This document shows positions 24,396 through 31,370 of a stretch of 64,000 bases of DNA, in pieces. The position numbers and the translations under genes are program-made. Positions within the stretch are counted from its first letter, which is position 1. Each line of letters begins with the position of its first letter. The notes under the pieces are model-generated. The model was not told the origin of the DNA, did no database searches, and worked only from the letters and a program-made list of their open reading frames with translations. The stretch covers positions 248,001 to 312,000 of the forward strand of contig JAATFU010000005.1 of the NCBI GenBank assembly GCA_015655045.1. Reading direction: 5' to 3'. This DNA comes from Candidatus Saccharimonadota bacterium. GTDB taxonomy: Bacteria; Patescibacteriota; Saccharimonadia; Saccharimonadales; Saccharimonadaceae.

Positions 24396-24445
24396 CCCGA
24401 GACCTCACCTTGCACCCACGTGGTTGCTCGAGGTGACATCTCGGG
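24396..24445. other. Imperfect 15-bp inverted repeat
   Basis: CCCGAGA and TCACCT (24396-24410) pair with AGGTGA and TCTCGGG (24431-24445), with two mismatched positions and a 20-base loop. It could be the terminator of the J-like gene, but no T-run follows. Confidence 0.35.
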
Positions 24446-24596
24446 CAACTACCTAAGCTATTCTTATGGGATGTCTTGGTTGGTTGATCTGAAGAGGCAT
24501 CTACATCTCATCAAGTAGGTTCTGCTCTTAGTCATACTCGTGTGAGGGCTTGCCCAGAGAGTGAAGCTTAGGCAGTCGTTGCCGCTCATATGACAT

Positions 24597-24634
24597 AGTT
24601 TACAGTTGACTGTAAACTGTAAACATGCTATTAT
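24597..24634 (+). promoter_or_regulatory. Promoter with embedded palindromic operator
   Basis: AGTTTACAGT (24597-24606) and ACTGTAAACT (24609-24618) form a perfect 10-bp inverted repeat with a 2-base centre, followed by a further half-like TGTAAAC. TTGACT (24606-24611) N17 TATTAT (24629-24634) overlaps it, so a bound protein would block RNA polymerase. The start codon is 6 bases after the -10. Confidence 0.8.
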
Positions 24635-24640
24635 TAACAT

Positions 24641-25627
24641 ATGACTAATATGGAAAAGATTGCTGACTATCTACACACGAATCAGGCCACGGTAAGTGAG
24701 TTAGCTGATCACTTTGCTCTATCTCGACAGTTCATCCATCGGCTCCTCAATAAGATGCTCACCGAAGGCTCGATTACAAAACTCGGGCGGCCACCTAAAG
24801 TCTACTACTCAGCCGTTGATCCTGCTACTACCCCTTCACTCCCAAAAGGTGATGCCACCTATTCGGTCAGTAATAGAGTCAAAGAACTCATAGATACTAA
24901 CTTCCTCTATATCAGCTCTTTTGGCCAAAGACAGTCCGGCTGGGAGGGCTTTGTTGCCTGGTGCACCGAGCGTCAACAAGATATTACGAGAATGGCGACA
25001 CGGTATCAAGAGACGATCGAGAAGTATAGTGCCTATAAGAAAAACGATATTATCGATGGTATGGCCAAATTACAATCTACGCTTGATGACGTTGCGCTCG
25101 ACGAAGTTTTCTATCTCGATTTTTATAGCTTTGAGATCTTTGGCAAAACAAAACTTGGACAGCTTCTTCTGTTTGCGAAACAGAGTCAAGACAAGGTCCT
25201 TATGGATCAGCTTATTGCCCAGATTCGTCCAGCAATACTAGAGGTCATAGAAAGATTTCATATTGATGGTGTTGCCTTCATTCCCCCAACAGTAAAAAGG
25301 GAGCAGCAACTAATGAAACGGCTCGAGAAGGGACTTCATCTACAGCAACGAATTATCTCCCTCGTAAAAGTAAAAACTCCCGTTATGGTTCCACAGAAGA
25401 CATTGAATAGACTTGAGGACAGAATCACAAACGCACGAGAAACAATCGTTGTCGATGATCGGGGTTTATACAATAATATCCTTCTTCTCGATGATGCTGT
25501 TGGTTCAGGTGCCACTTTGAATGAAGTTGCCAAAAAAATACGCCAAAAACAGATGTGTACGGGTCGAGTCGTGGGACTCGCTATTACAGGAAGCGTGAAG
25601 GGGTTTGATGTTATCAGTGAGGTCTAA
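24641..25627 (+). CDS. Winged-HTH regulator fused to a phosphoribosyltransferase-like domain
   Basis: 328 residues. Residues 1-60 form a winged helix (MEKIADYLHTNQATVSELADHFALSRQFIHRLLNKML...GRPPKVYYS). The middle ~60-260 is helical and not recognised. The C-terminus (~270-328) has the PRPP-binding loop ILLLDDAVGSGATLNEV of type I phosphoribosyltransferases. This resembles regulators that sense PRPP or nucleotides, such as PurR or ComF-like fusions. It presumably binds the perfect palindrome in its own promoter. No ribosome site is present and the ATG sits at the expected transcription start, so the mRNA is probably leaderless. It is convergent with a CYTH fragment. Confidence 0.72.
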   Translation: MTNMEKIADYLHTNQATVSELADHFALSRQFIHRLLNKMLTEGSITKLGRPPKVYYSAVDPATTPSLPKGDATYSVSNRVKELIDTNFLYISSFGQRQSGWEGFVAWCTERQQDITRMATRYQETIEKYSAYKKNDIIDGMAKLQSTLDDVALDEVFYLDFYSFEIFGKTKLGQLLLFAKQSQDKVLMDQLIAQIRPAILEVIERFHIDGVAFIPPTVKREQQLMKRLEKGLHLQQRIISLVKVKTPVMVPQKTLNRLEDRITNARETIVVDDRGLYNNILLLDDAVGSGATLNEVAKKIRQKQMCTGRVVGLAITGSVKGFDVISEV

Positions 25628-25640
25628 GGATTACGCAATT

Positions 25641-25754
25641 GACTCGTCGCATCAGCCGCATTGGCTGTTCTAAGATAGCGTCTATGGATTCTAATTTCGC
25701 TCGGATGAGATCATGGTCGATATTTAAAAACTTTACTTCAATCTCGCTTTTCAT
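25641..25754 (-). pseudogene. N-terminal fragment of a CYTH-domain gene
   Basis: From the ATG at 25754 the minus strand reads MKSEIEVKFLNIDHDLIRAK and continues to LMRRV, closely matching the first ~37 residues of the intact CYTH protein at 19725-20318 (MNSEIEAKFINIDHDRMRTT...MMRRV). Similarity stops where the convergent HTH-phosphoribosyltransferase gene ends, and the frame stops at 25614. The fragment keeps a TATACT box 6 bases before its ATG. The rest of the gene is missing. Confidence 0.75.
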
Positions 25755-25830
25755 CTCTTAAGTATAGCAAAGGGTTGCGACGTATCAGAGGCTCCCTTCG
25801 TGTTTTAGCTACCCTCAAATCTAGCAATTA

Positions 25831-25859
25831 TCGACAGCTTAGCGTCATGGCGCTAAAAT
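25831..25859 (+). promoter_or_regulatory. Promoter/operator of an RHH antitoxin
   Basis: TCGACA (25831-25836) N17 TAAAAT (25854-25859) ends 6 bases before the ATG at 25866. The inverted repeat TTAGCG (25839-25844) / CGCTAA (25851-25856) overlaps the -10, consistent with autorepression. Confidence 0.55.
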
Positions 25860-25865
25860 GGTCAT

Positions 25866-26096
25866 ATGACTACGAGGGTTACGCTCTCTTTTGAAACTGT
25901 CCTATATCAGACACTGAAATTACGAGCAGCGGAAACTGGACAAACGCTCTCGGCCCTCATGAACGAGGCCCTGCAGGCTCAGTTCAGTGAAGATTTAGAG
26001 GACATTACTTCTCTTCGAAAGCGACGGGCACTTCGTGAGACACCCTTACCCTACGAGGTCGTCTTAAAAGAACTTCAAGGTAGTGGCAGCTTATAG
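25866..26096 (+). CDS. Ribbon-helix-helix antitoxin-like protein
   Basis: 76 residues. TTRVTLSFETVLYQTLKLRAAETGQTLSALMNEALQAQF is a ribbon-helix-helix domain, followed by a short acidic and then basic tail as in RelB/ParD-like antitoxins. The next frame starts by GTG inside its 3' end, the normal position for a RelE-type toxin, but that gene looks degraded. Confidence 0.7.
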   Translation: MTTRVTLSFETVLYQTLKLRAAETGQTLSALMNEALQAQFSEDLEDITSLRKRRALRETPLPYEVVLKELQGSGSL

Positions 26097-26271
26097 CATT
26101 CAGAACTGCCTCGCGTTTTACGAAAAGAATTTGGTATTACCCTTAACGGATACGCATCTGGATAGTGACCTCGTTGCATGGAAGCAAGTAGAGCATAGTG
26201 GATACGATTCTATTTTCAAGGACTATAAAAATGCACTCTACATATCAAAATGGTTCACAAGGTGGTCATGA
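26083..26271 (+). pseudogene. Possible remnant of a RelE-type toxin
   Basis: A GTG-started frame (MAAYSIQNCLAFYEKN...) of 62 residues overlaps the antitoxin end by 14 bases. RelE toxins often begin with a similar strand (xAYxIxF), but after residue 7 no RelE pattern follows. Another frame briefly reads ELPRVLRKEFG. Read as a decayed toxin, with low certainty; it may not be expressed. Confidence 0.3.
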
Positions 26272-26819
26272 TAGGCAGCTGGTGTCGTGAAATTATTCTC
26301 AATCTGAATATCAGCAATCGCACGAACGCCAGCCATATTGAGCGTGGATGGGTCACTATCCGTTGGATACATTTCTTTGTCTTCTTGGGCACAGAATTCC
26401 TCAAAAGAAACAACATCATCAACTCGTCCCCTATTCGCCTCCTTGATCCGTTGATATCTCGCTTCTCGATCGGCATCTACCCAGAAAACGAGTCCATCGT
26501 TCGCCTGGATAGTTGCAGCCTCACCTGGTCGACGAATACTTACGATGGTGATCCCCGTTTCTTGCTCAGTGCGCGTGTCCCAAAAATTCCTCAATGTCAT
26601 AAGAGACAACGCACCTGCGCCGAACTGTTTTCCCCACTCAGTACTAATTGCGCCAAGGTTCTCGCGCGTATGCTCAAGACCTCGTTTGTCTGCTTCCGTT
26701 CGTAAAATGTCACTTAGACTAACCTTGCGTGCGTGTTGTCGTTCAAGTCGTAAGTCAGCTAACGTATCTTTGCCTGAGCCATTCGTGCCAGCAATTCCAA
26801 TAATTTCAGGTAACTTCAT
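26238..26819 (-). CDS. P-loop nucleotide kinase-like protein
   Basis: About 193 residues from the ATG at 26819 (MKLPEIIGIAGTNGSGKDT), which gives the P-loop GTNGSGKDT at ~10-18. KVSLSDILRTEADKRG and TIVSIRRPGEAATIQ follow, and VFWVDADREARYQRI is a lid-type motif of dephospho-CoA kinase or adenylate kinase-like enzymes. The segment between P-loop and SDILR is a few residues shorter than usual. Substrate unknown. TATAAT lies 9 bases before the ATG. Its 3' end overlaps the plus-strand toxin remnant. Confidence 0.72.
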   Translation of the reverse strand: MKLPEIIGIAGTNGSGKDTLADLRLERQHARKVSLSDILRTEADKRGLEHTRENLGAISTEWGKQFGAGALSLMTLRNFWDTRTEQETGITIVSIRRPGEAATIQANDGLVFWVDADREARYQRIKEANRGRVDDVVSFEEFCAQEDKEMYPTDSDPSTLNMAGVRAIADIQIENNFTTPAAYHDHLVNHFDM

Positions 26820-27021
26820 AAGGTAGTTATTATAGCCGAATAAAGCCAGAAGACAAACCATAAACGAGAATCTCTCACAGAGTCTTTCCGCGGGGTGTAT
26901 GCTTGATCACAGCTTAATAGGTCCACCATAGCAAGGTCTCTAGATATGCGAAGAAAATCTATATATCAGTCCCTTAGAGCTAGCATATGGCATCATGTAT
27001 GAGATGAGGGCTCAGCGGCGG

Positions 27022-27387
27022 TTATTGCCAGGTGCTCCCAGACACACTATATCCTAACCGACGTCCAATATTCACCACTAAATCTAATTCATGAAGTGCT
27101 ATACCATAGGCGTTCTTACCAGCTTCTACACCAGCCCACATGAAGGTTCCTTCTGGATCACTAAGGCTGGGCGCAGTGAGAAAACCCCTCAACGCAATAC
27201 TACCGGTGATACGGGGAGCACGATTACGGAACCTATTGTATGGCTCATATATTAAAGGCATGAAAGAATCAATCCGTAGATCAGGCTTACCGTCCATATC
27301 TAGCATTAGAGGCGTACCGCCTTGATACAGAGTCTCTAAACTCCCATTAAGAGTGTGTACTATCTCTAATGTTTCGCGTTTGCTCAT
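27022..27387 (-). CDS. Hypothetical protein
   Basis: 121 residues, soluble, mixed alpha/beta, rich in aromatic and Gly residues, with no signal peptide. Segments such as YEPYNRFRNRAPRITGSIALRGF and a C-terminal NIGRRLGYSVSGSTWQ are visible but match no family known to me. Single gene with 160 bases of empty sequence upstream of the kinase and no clear ribosome site. Confidence 0.45.
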   Translation of the reverse strand: MSKRETLEIVHTLNGSLETLYQGGTPLMLDMDGKPDLRIDSFMPLIYEPYNRFRNRAPRITGSIALRGFLTAPSLSDPEGTFMWAGVEAGKNAYGIALHELDLVVNIGRRLGYSVSGSTWQ

Positions 27388-27486
27388 ATATCATAATTAT
27401 GTACATAAGAACGCATATTACAAGCATAAGCATCTCTATAGATTATGCCTCAAGGGTTATCTTTTCACGTACCGTATGGGGTTTTC

Positions 27487-28242
27487 TCAATACTCCTTGC
27501 GGCGCACGAGATGATCATTCCTGAGCCGATAGGTATGAGACGCGGAGACACCAATTGACCCCATACCAAAACTTGCACGCCCCACTTGCACACCATATGC
27601 CTTGATCGGAATAGATACATCGACGTGGGTTGCATCAAGATACCGCTTCAGCGCAATGGCAGGAAAACGAGCCTCGTCGTCTCGAGTGAAGCGAGTGGCA
27701 TCCTCCTTACCATAGGTGGGCAGGACTTCTTTTGAGAGGGTGGTAAGTTTCTTTCGCTGAGTCGTCGTGTAGACACCCAGGGCCGAAAAGGCGATCACGG
27801 GTCTGGTTGTATCGACTAATTTATTCGTGGAATCTGTGGGATCTTCGGTGGTGTTGCCTACCGCGATACTACTCCACAGCCTCGCATATGCTGAGTAGAC
27901 GTCCCAGCGACTGGCCTGAATAAGCGACAGAGCGGGAACGACGCCGATCTCTTTGATAAATGGGGCCAAAGAGCCCTTGATGCTGTTACTCGTGGCATCA
28001 GCAATGGAGACAGATACCAACTCAAGGGACTCCTGTTGAAGAGCGTGTTCAATTCCTAGGAGATCACTGACTCGTTGGACTACGTCGGGATTATTGCCAC
28101 CTTCAAAACCTATACCAGCCCGCATCGTGTCGCCATCATCTGCCGTCAGCAGTTGGCCGAGTTCTTGAATATAGGGAGTCTCATCTTTTTTGAGTCCCTG
28201 CGTGATGGCCGCTCGTAGTTCACCCGATTCAAACTCATTCAT
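27487..28242 (-). CDS. Hypothetical protein
   Basis: About 251 residues from the ATG at 28242 (MNEFESGELRAAITQGLKKD); a TTG at 28290 is an alternative start. Soluble and helical, with a later RFTRDDEARFPAIALKRYLDATHVDVSIPIK and a terminal glycine-rich strand region. No catalytic motif recognised. The long open frame with normal codon use supports a real gene. Confidence 0.5.
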   Translation of the reverse strand: MNEFESGELRAAITQGLKKDETPYIQELGQLLTADDGDTMRAGIGFEGGNNPDVVQRVSDLLGIEHALQQESLELVSVSIADATSNSIKGSLAPFIKEIGVVPALSLIQASRWDVYSAYARLWSSIAVGNTTEDPTDSTNKLVDTTRPVIAFSALGVYTTTQRKKLTTLSKEVLPTYGKEDATRFTRDDEARFPAIALKRYLDATHVDVSIPIKAYGVQVGRASFGMGSIGVSASHTYRLRNDHLVRRKEY

Positions 28243-28335
28243 TGCTTGTAGTGTATGGACATCAGATATGATTTGCAAGCATAAAGCCAATCAGCGTAAG
28301 CCCACTATGGTGTACCCTGATAAATAGCGTGAAGA

Positions 28336-28364
28336 TTGACAACACGTTCTATTTTTGGTATAAT
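28336..28364 (+). promoter_or_regulatory. Consensus sigma-70 promoter
   Basis: TTGACA (28336-28341), a 17-base spacer ending TTTGG, TATAAT (28359-28364). It serves the single gene at 28397 and is near-identical in layout to the promoter at 16586-16614. Confidence 0.88.
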
Positions 28365-28396
28365 ATATCAATTGTTCCACGACAAAGGAGATGAAC

Positions 28397-28729
28397 ATGC
28401 ACCTGGACATTAACACGATCCTCCCCTATCGAGGGGGACAGATCGAGGTCCACAATGCCCGCGAGGACTATTTGTTCCGCGGACAGATCAACAAGCTTAT
28501 CCTCAAGGATGATGTACTTATCATCACGCTGGCCTGGATAACCAATGCACGGGGTCACGCCCAATCCCTTCGCTGGGTACGGGCCGAGGTTCGTGCCCAC
28601 CAAGTCAAATTGGAGGAATACGAGCTCATCCCTACTCAGGATGCAAGCCTTCGGTTTCAGTCCCCCTCGATTGGGGAGCTGATCATCTTGTCCCTTCCGG
28701 GAGTACGGGTTCTGAACCCACAAAGGTGA
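28397..28729 (+). CDS. Hypothetical small soluble protein
   Basis: About 110 residues from the second ATG at 28397, 6 bases after AAAGGAG; the ATG at 28391 abuts the ribosome site. The protein looks like a small beta barrel (FRGQINKLILKDDVLIITLAWI..., IGELIILSLPGVRVLNP). No family recognised. It has a consensus promoter, a strong ribosome site and its own terminator, so it is a self-contained, probably well-expressed unit. Confidence 0.6.
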   Translation: MHLDINTILPYRGGQIEVHNAREDYLFRGQINKLILKDDVLIITLAWITNARGHAQSLRWVRAEVRAHQVKLEEYELIPTQDASLRFQSPSIGELIILSLPGVRVLNPQR

Positions 28730-28793
28730 ACGAACTCGTACGGGCCTAACCCACACACGCCTCAACCGGCATCTCCTCGTTTACGAGTTGAAG

Positions 28794-28813
28794 GTGCCCG
28801 TTGGGGCACTTTT
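28794..28813 (+). terminator. Intrinsic terminator
   Basis: GTGCCC (28794-28799), loop GTTG, GGGCAC (28804-28809), then TTTTCATTTTT. Confidence 0.85.
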
Positions 28814-28854
28814 CATTTTTATGATTTTCCCAACCGATTCATACAGAAAAGAAA

Positions 28855-29343
28855 TTAGAGGTGTTCTTGGACACCTTGGCGCTCATCAATGTCTTTCAAG
28901 AGTTTACTAATAAATCCAATACCTAAGCCAATTGCAAGCGTGCTTATGAATAGTACTATCCACATCACAAGACTATTAAAACGAACATTCAATAGATTTT
29001 CAGCTAGGCCAGTAACTAGTATACCGATGAAAAATAAGAATCCTGCAGCAAAGATATCTACCGCTATGTCGTATGCCCATTTTCGAATTCTTTCACTGAC
29101 ATAGAACACTTCATACATCCATCGTGCATTATGATACTTCATCGTAGCAGCCGTACATACAATATAAAGCGCAGCGGCAGACATGGCAAAACCAAGTATC
29201 CATTTAAGAAATGCCTCAAGTGCATTACCCGAAGGTGCTACGTAGAACGTCGCGATGATTGTAGCCGAGAAAACAAATCTGTACTGCTCGCTAAATCTTG
29301 TCTCGTCAGGCGAGTCTTTCGGTTTTTTATTTTTCTTTATCAT
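28855..29343 (-). CDS. Hypothetical membrane protein, four helices
   Basis: 162 residues. A charged N-terminus (KKNKKPKDSPDE) is followed by about four hydrophobic segments (~27-45, ~48-68, ~92-115 and ~125-148) and a short acidic end. No family recognised. It is near but not clearly co-transcribed with the DUF2130 gene, which lies upstream on the same strand with a 72-base gap. Confidence 0.5.
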   Translation of the reverse strand: MIKKNKKPKDSPDETRFSEQYRFVFSATIIATFYVAPSGNALEAFLKWILGFAMSAAALYIVCTAATMKYHNARWMYEVFYVSERIRKWAYDIAVDIFAAGFLFFIGILVTGLAENLLNVRFNSLVMWIVLFISTLAIGLGIGFISKLLKDIDERQGVQEHL

Positions 29344-29415
29344 GATGTTTATTGTCGCGCGCGTTCGTCACACGGTCAAGTACGAATAGTTGTCTATATC
29401 CTTCCCGGGATTCGG

Positions 29416-30699
29416 CTAGACCATACTATCTTTGCTGTCATCGGTTATATTTAGCTCGAGAGACTTAATAGGCTCGAGCGCACGGCTCGTAATCCCTTGA
29501 ACATCCCCATACATGCCAATAGTATTATCTATTACGGCTCGAATGGATTTCTCTTGGTGCGCCCAGCGTAATGCTGCGGCACGTTTTTCTTTTTCTATCT
29601 CCAATTGGAGCATGCCATAGTTTTCAACTATTGCCTCTACGCGATGACGGAATTCTGGACCCACAAGGAATTGATACAGGGCCTCCATCTTTGCATCCTT
29701 ACCTTGGCTATTCTTATTAGCAGCATCTACCTGTAAAATTGTAGCCCGGAGGGCGACGGCTAGTACCGAAGCAAGGATTGGTTTGACCACCCAAACATTA
29801 CTCTCTAGACGCTTCATGTCACCATATTCGCTTGGCATCTCTGCCGAAACGATTACACCAATATTCGCATTAGCTTCACGGATATCCTGCTTGAATTTGG
29901 GTATCCATGCAGGTTGCCATTTACCATTCTTAGTCTCCCACAATAAGATACCACATGCTGCCATTGTTTGACTCTTCACTATCTGTGTAAGGTCGGCACC
30001 ACGCTGGCCCTTCTTGACCTCATTAATCTCATCGTAAGGAAATTCTTCGCGAAGGCGATTCTCTAGATCTAATTCCAGCACCTCACCCTGATTCTGCTGT
30101 GAACCTTGAGCCGCTTTTCTCTGTGCTTCGTCGAGAGATCTTTGCATATCAGAGATCTTCTTGTCTTGCTCAAGTACCCGTAAGCGGTATTTCTCGTCAG
30201 CATTCTTAGTTGTTTCTTCACGAATCTTATCCGCCTCTGTCAGAAGTTTCTTCTGCGCTTCAAGTTCGGCGTTAGCACGAGCATTTTTCTCTTCGGTAAG
30301 TGTCCTCATTACTTCTTCAAGTTGTTCACGCAGCTTATCGTTCTGTTGTCTTGTGTCTTCAGCATCTGCCTGTAATTGCTTTGTGCGTGCGTCTTGCTCA
30401 GAAACTGCTTTCTTAAATGAGCTTGATGCCTCTTGTTCTAGTTTTCTTTTAGCAAGCTCGAGTTCATCCGCAGCTTGTTGCTTCAAGAGCTCTTTCTCCC
30501 CCGCAATTTGTTTGGTCACTCGATCATTAGCCATATCCCTTTCACGTTTGGCTGCCTCTTCGGCCTCTTTGCGTATCTTTACTAGCTCTGCCTCGTGTTT
30601 CTTATGTTCTGATGCAATAACCTGAGCTTCAATTTGATTCTCAAGGATTTTATCTACTTCAACAAGTTGACCGCAGTGAGGACAAGTTATGGTGTTCAT
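29416..30699 (-). CDS. DUF2130 family protein
   Basis: 427 residues. The N-terminal ITCPHCGQLVEV is a short zinc-ribbon-like CxxC. A long Lys/Glu/Gln-rich coiled coil (~35-205) follows. The C-terminal domain (~205-410) has the conserved DUF2130 elements: LENRLREEFPYDEINEVKKGQRGADL, CGILLWETKNGKWQPAWIPKFKQDIREANAN and WVVKPILASVLAVALR. The D...E-x-K arrangement (GADL then WETKN) resembles restriction-endonuclease-fold nucleases, but no activity is established. Family members are scattered in bacterial genomes as single accessory genes. GGAGC precedes the start. Confidence 0.88.
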   Translation of the reverse strand: MNTITCPHCGQLVEVDKILENQIEAQVIASEHKKHEAELVKIRKEAEEAAKRERDMANDRVTKQIAGEKELLKQQAADELELAKRKLEQEASSSFKKAVSEQDARTKQLQADAEDTRQQNDKLREQLEEVMRTLTEEKNARANAELEAQKKLLTEADKIREETTKNADEKYRLRVLEQDKKISDMQRSLDEAQRKAAQGSQQNQGEVLELDLENRLREEFPYDEINEVKKGQRGADLTQIVKSQTMAACGILLWETKNGKWQPAWIPKFKQDIREANANIGVIVSAEMPSEYGDMKRLESNVWVVKPILASVLAVALRATILQVDAANKNSQGKDAKMEALYQFLVGPEFRHRVEAIVENYGMLQLEIEKEKRAAALRWAHQEKSIRAVIDNTIGMYGDVQGITSRALEPIKSLELNITDDSKDSMV

Positions 30700-30872
30700 T
30701 TGGATGTTAGCTCCTTCTGCCTCCTATTATAGTCGTGTGAACTATTTTTTCTGTCATAAGTAGAATTTTCTGATTCAACTTAAGAACTACTTAACAGTAT
30801 GTTAGTACAGTGGGTTATTAGTTACATTGTGTAGATCTAAAAGATATAACTAGAAAGCGAGAACAATATTAC

Positions 30873-31184
30873 ATGTCCACTATTGAAATTCTTACAGAAG
30901 CGATCCAACGTTTAAAGCCAGTATCATTTACTTATCAGAATTCTAACGAACGAATAGGAAATCCTTACGCTATCTTTATCCTGAATGCAAATGGGACCAC
31001 AAAGGTACATGTCGTACAAACTGCTGGCTACACATCTTCTGGTAAACTCAATGACTTTAAACAATTTAATCTCGAAGATCTAGCTAACGTAGCTATATTA
31101 GAAGATGAGCCCTCTTTTACACCAGATCACAAGAACTACAAGCCCGAGTCTGACTATTACAGTAACGTGATCATTAAGGCGTAG
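30873..31184 (+). CDS. Small WYL-like domain protein
   Basis: 103 residues. EILTEAIQRLKPVSFTYQNSNERIGNPYAIFILNANGTTKVHVVQTAGYTSSGKLNDFKQFNLEDLANVAILEDEPSF follows the WYL-domain pattern (I..A...R..L.F.Y......R...PY......G......Q..G.S.SG....R.F.L..I....L...F). WYL domains bind nucleic acids or nucleotides as sensors, usually fused to an HTH that is absent here. Stand-alone gene. Confidence 0.55.
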   Translation: MSTIEILTEAIQRLKPVSFTYQNSNERIGNPYAIFILNANGTTKVHVVQTAGYTSSGKLNDFKQFNLEDLANVAILEDEPSFTPDHKNYKPESDYYSNVIIKA

Positions 31185-31370
31185 TTCTTATACACGGATT
31201 ATATAATTCATCGAGCCTACCCAGATAATAAACAAAGTCTACCTATTTAGATTATAGGGGAAAGCCCAAAGTTTGTTCGGGACTATGTGTAGTTATTCTC
31301 TATTTACTTTCACCTCCTACTCCTGTAAGTTAAAAGTGAAAACCGAGTGACGTACGAGGGAGGTGTGTAG

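Noticed and set aside
30161-30625. Plus-strand ORF of 154 codons rich in Ser and Cys
   Set aside because: It is the antisense shadow of the Lys/Glu coiled coil of the DUF2130 gene.
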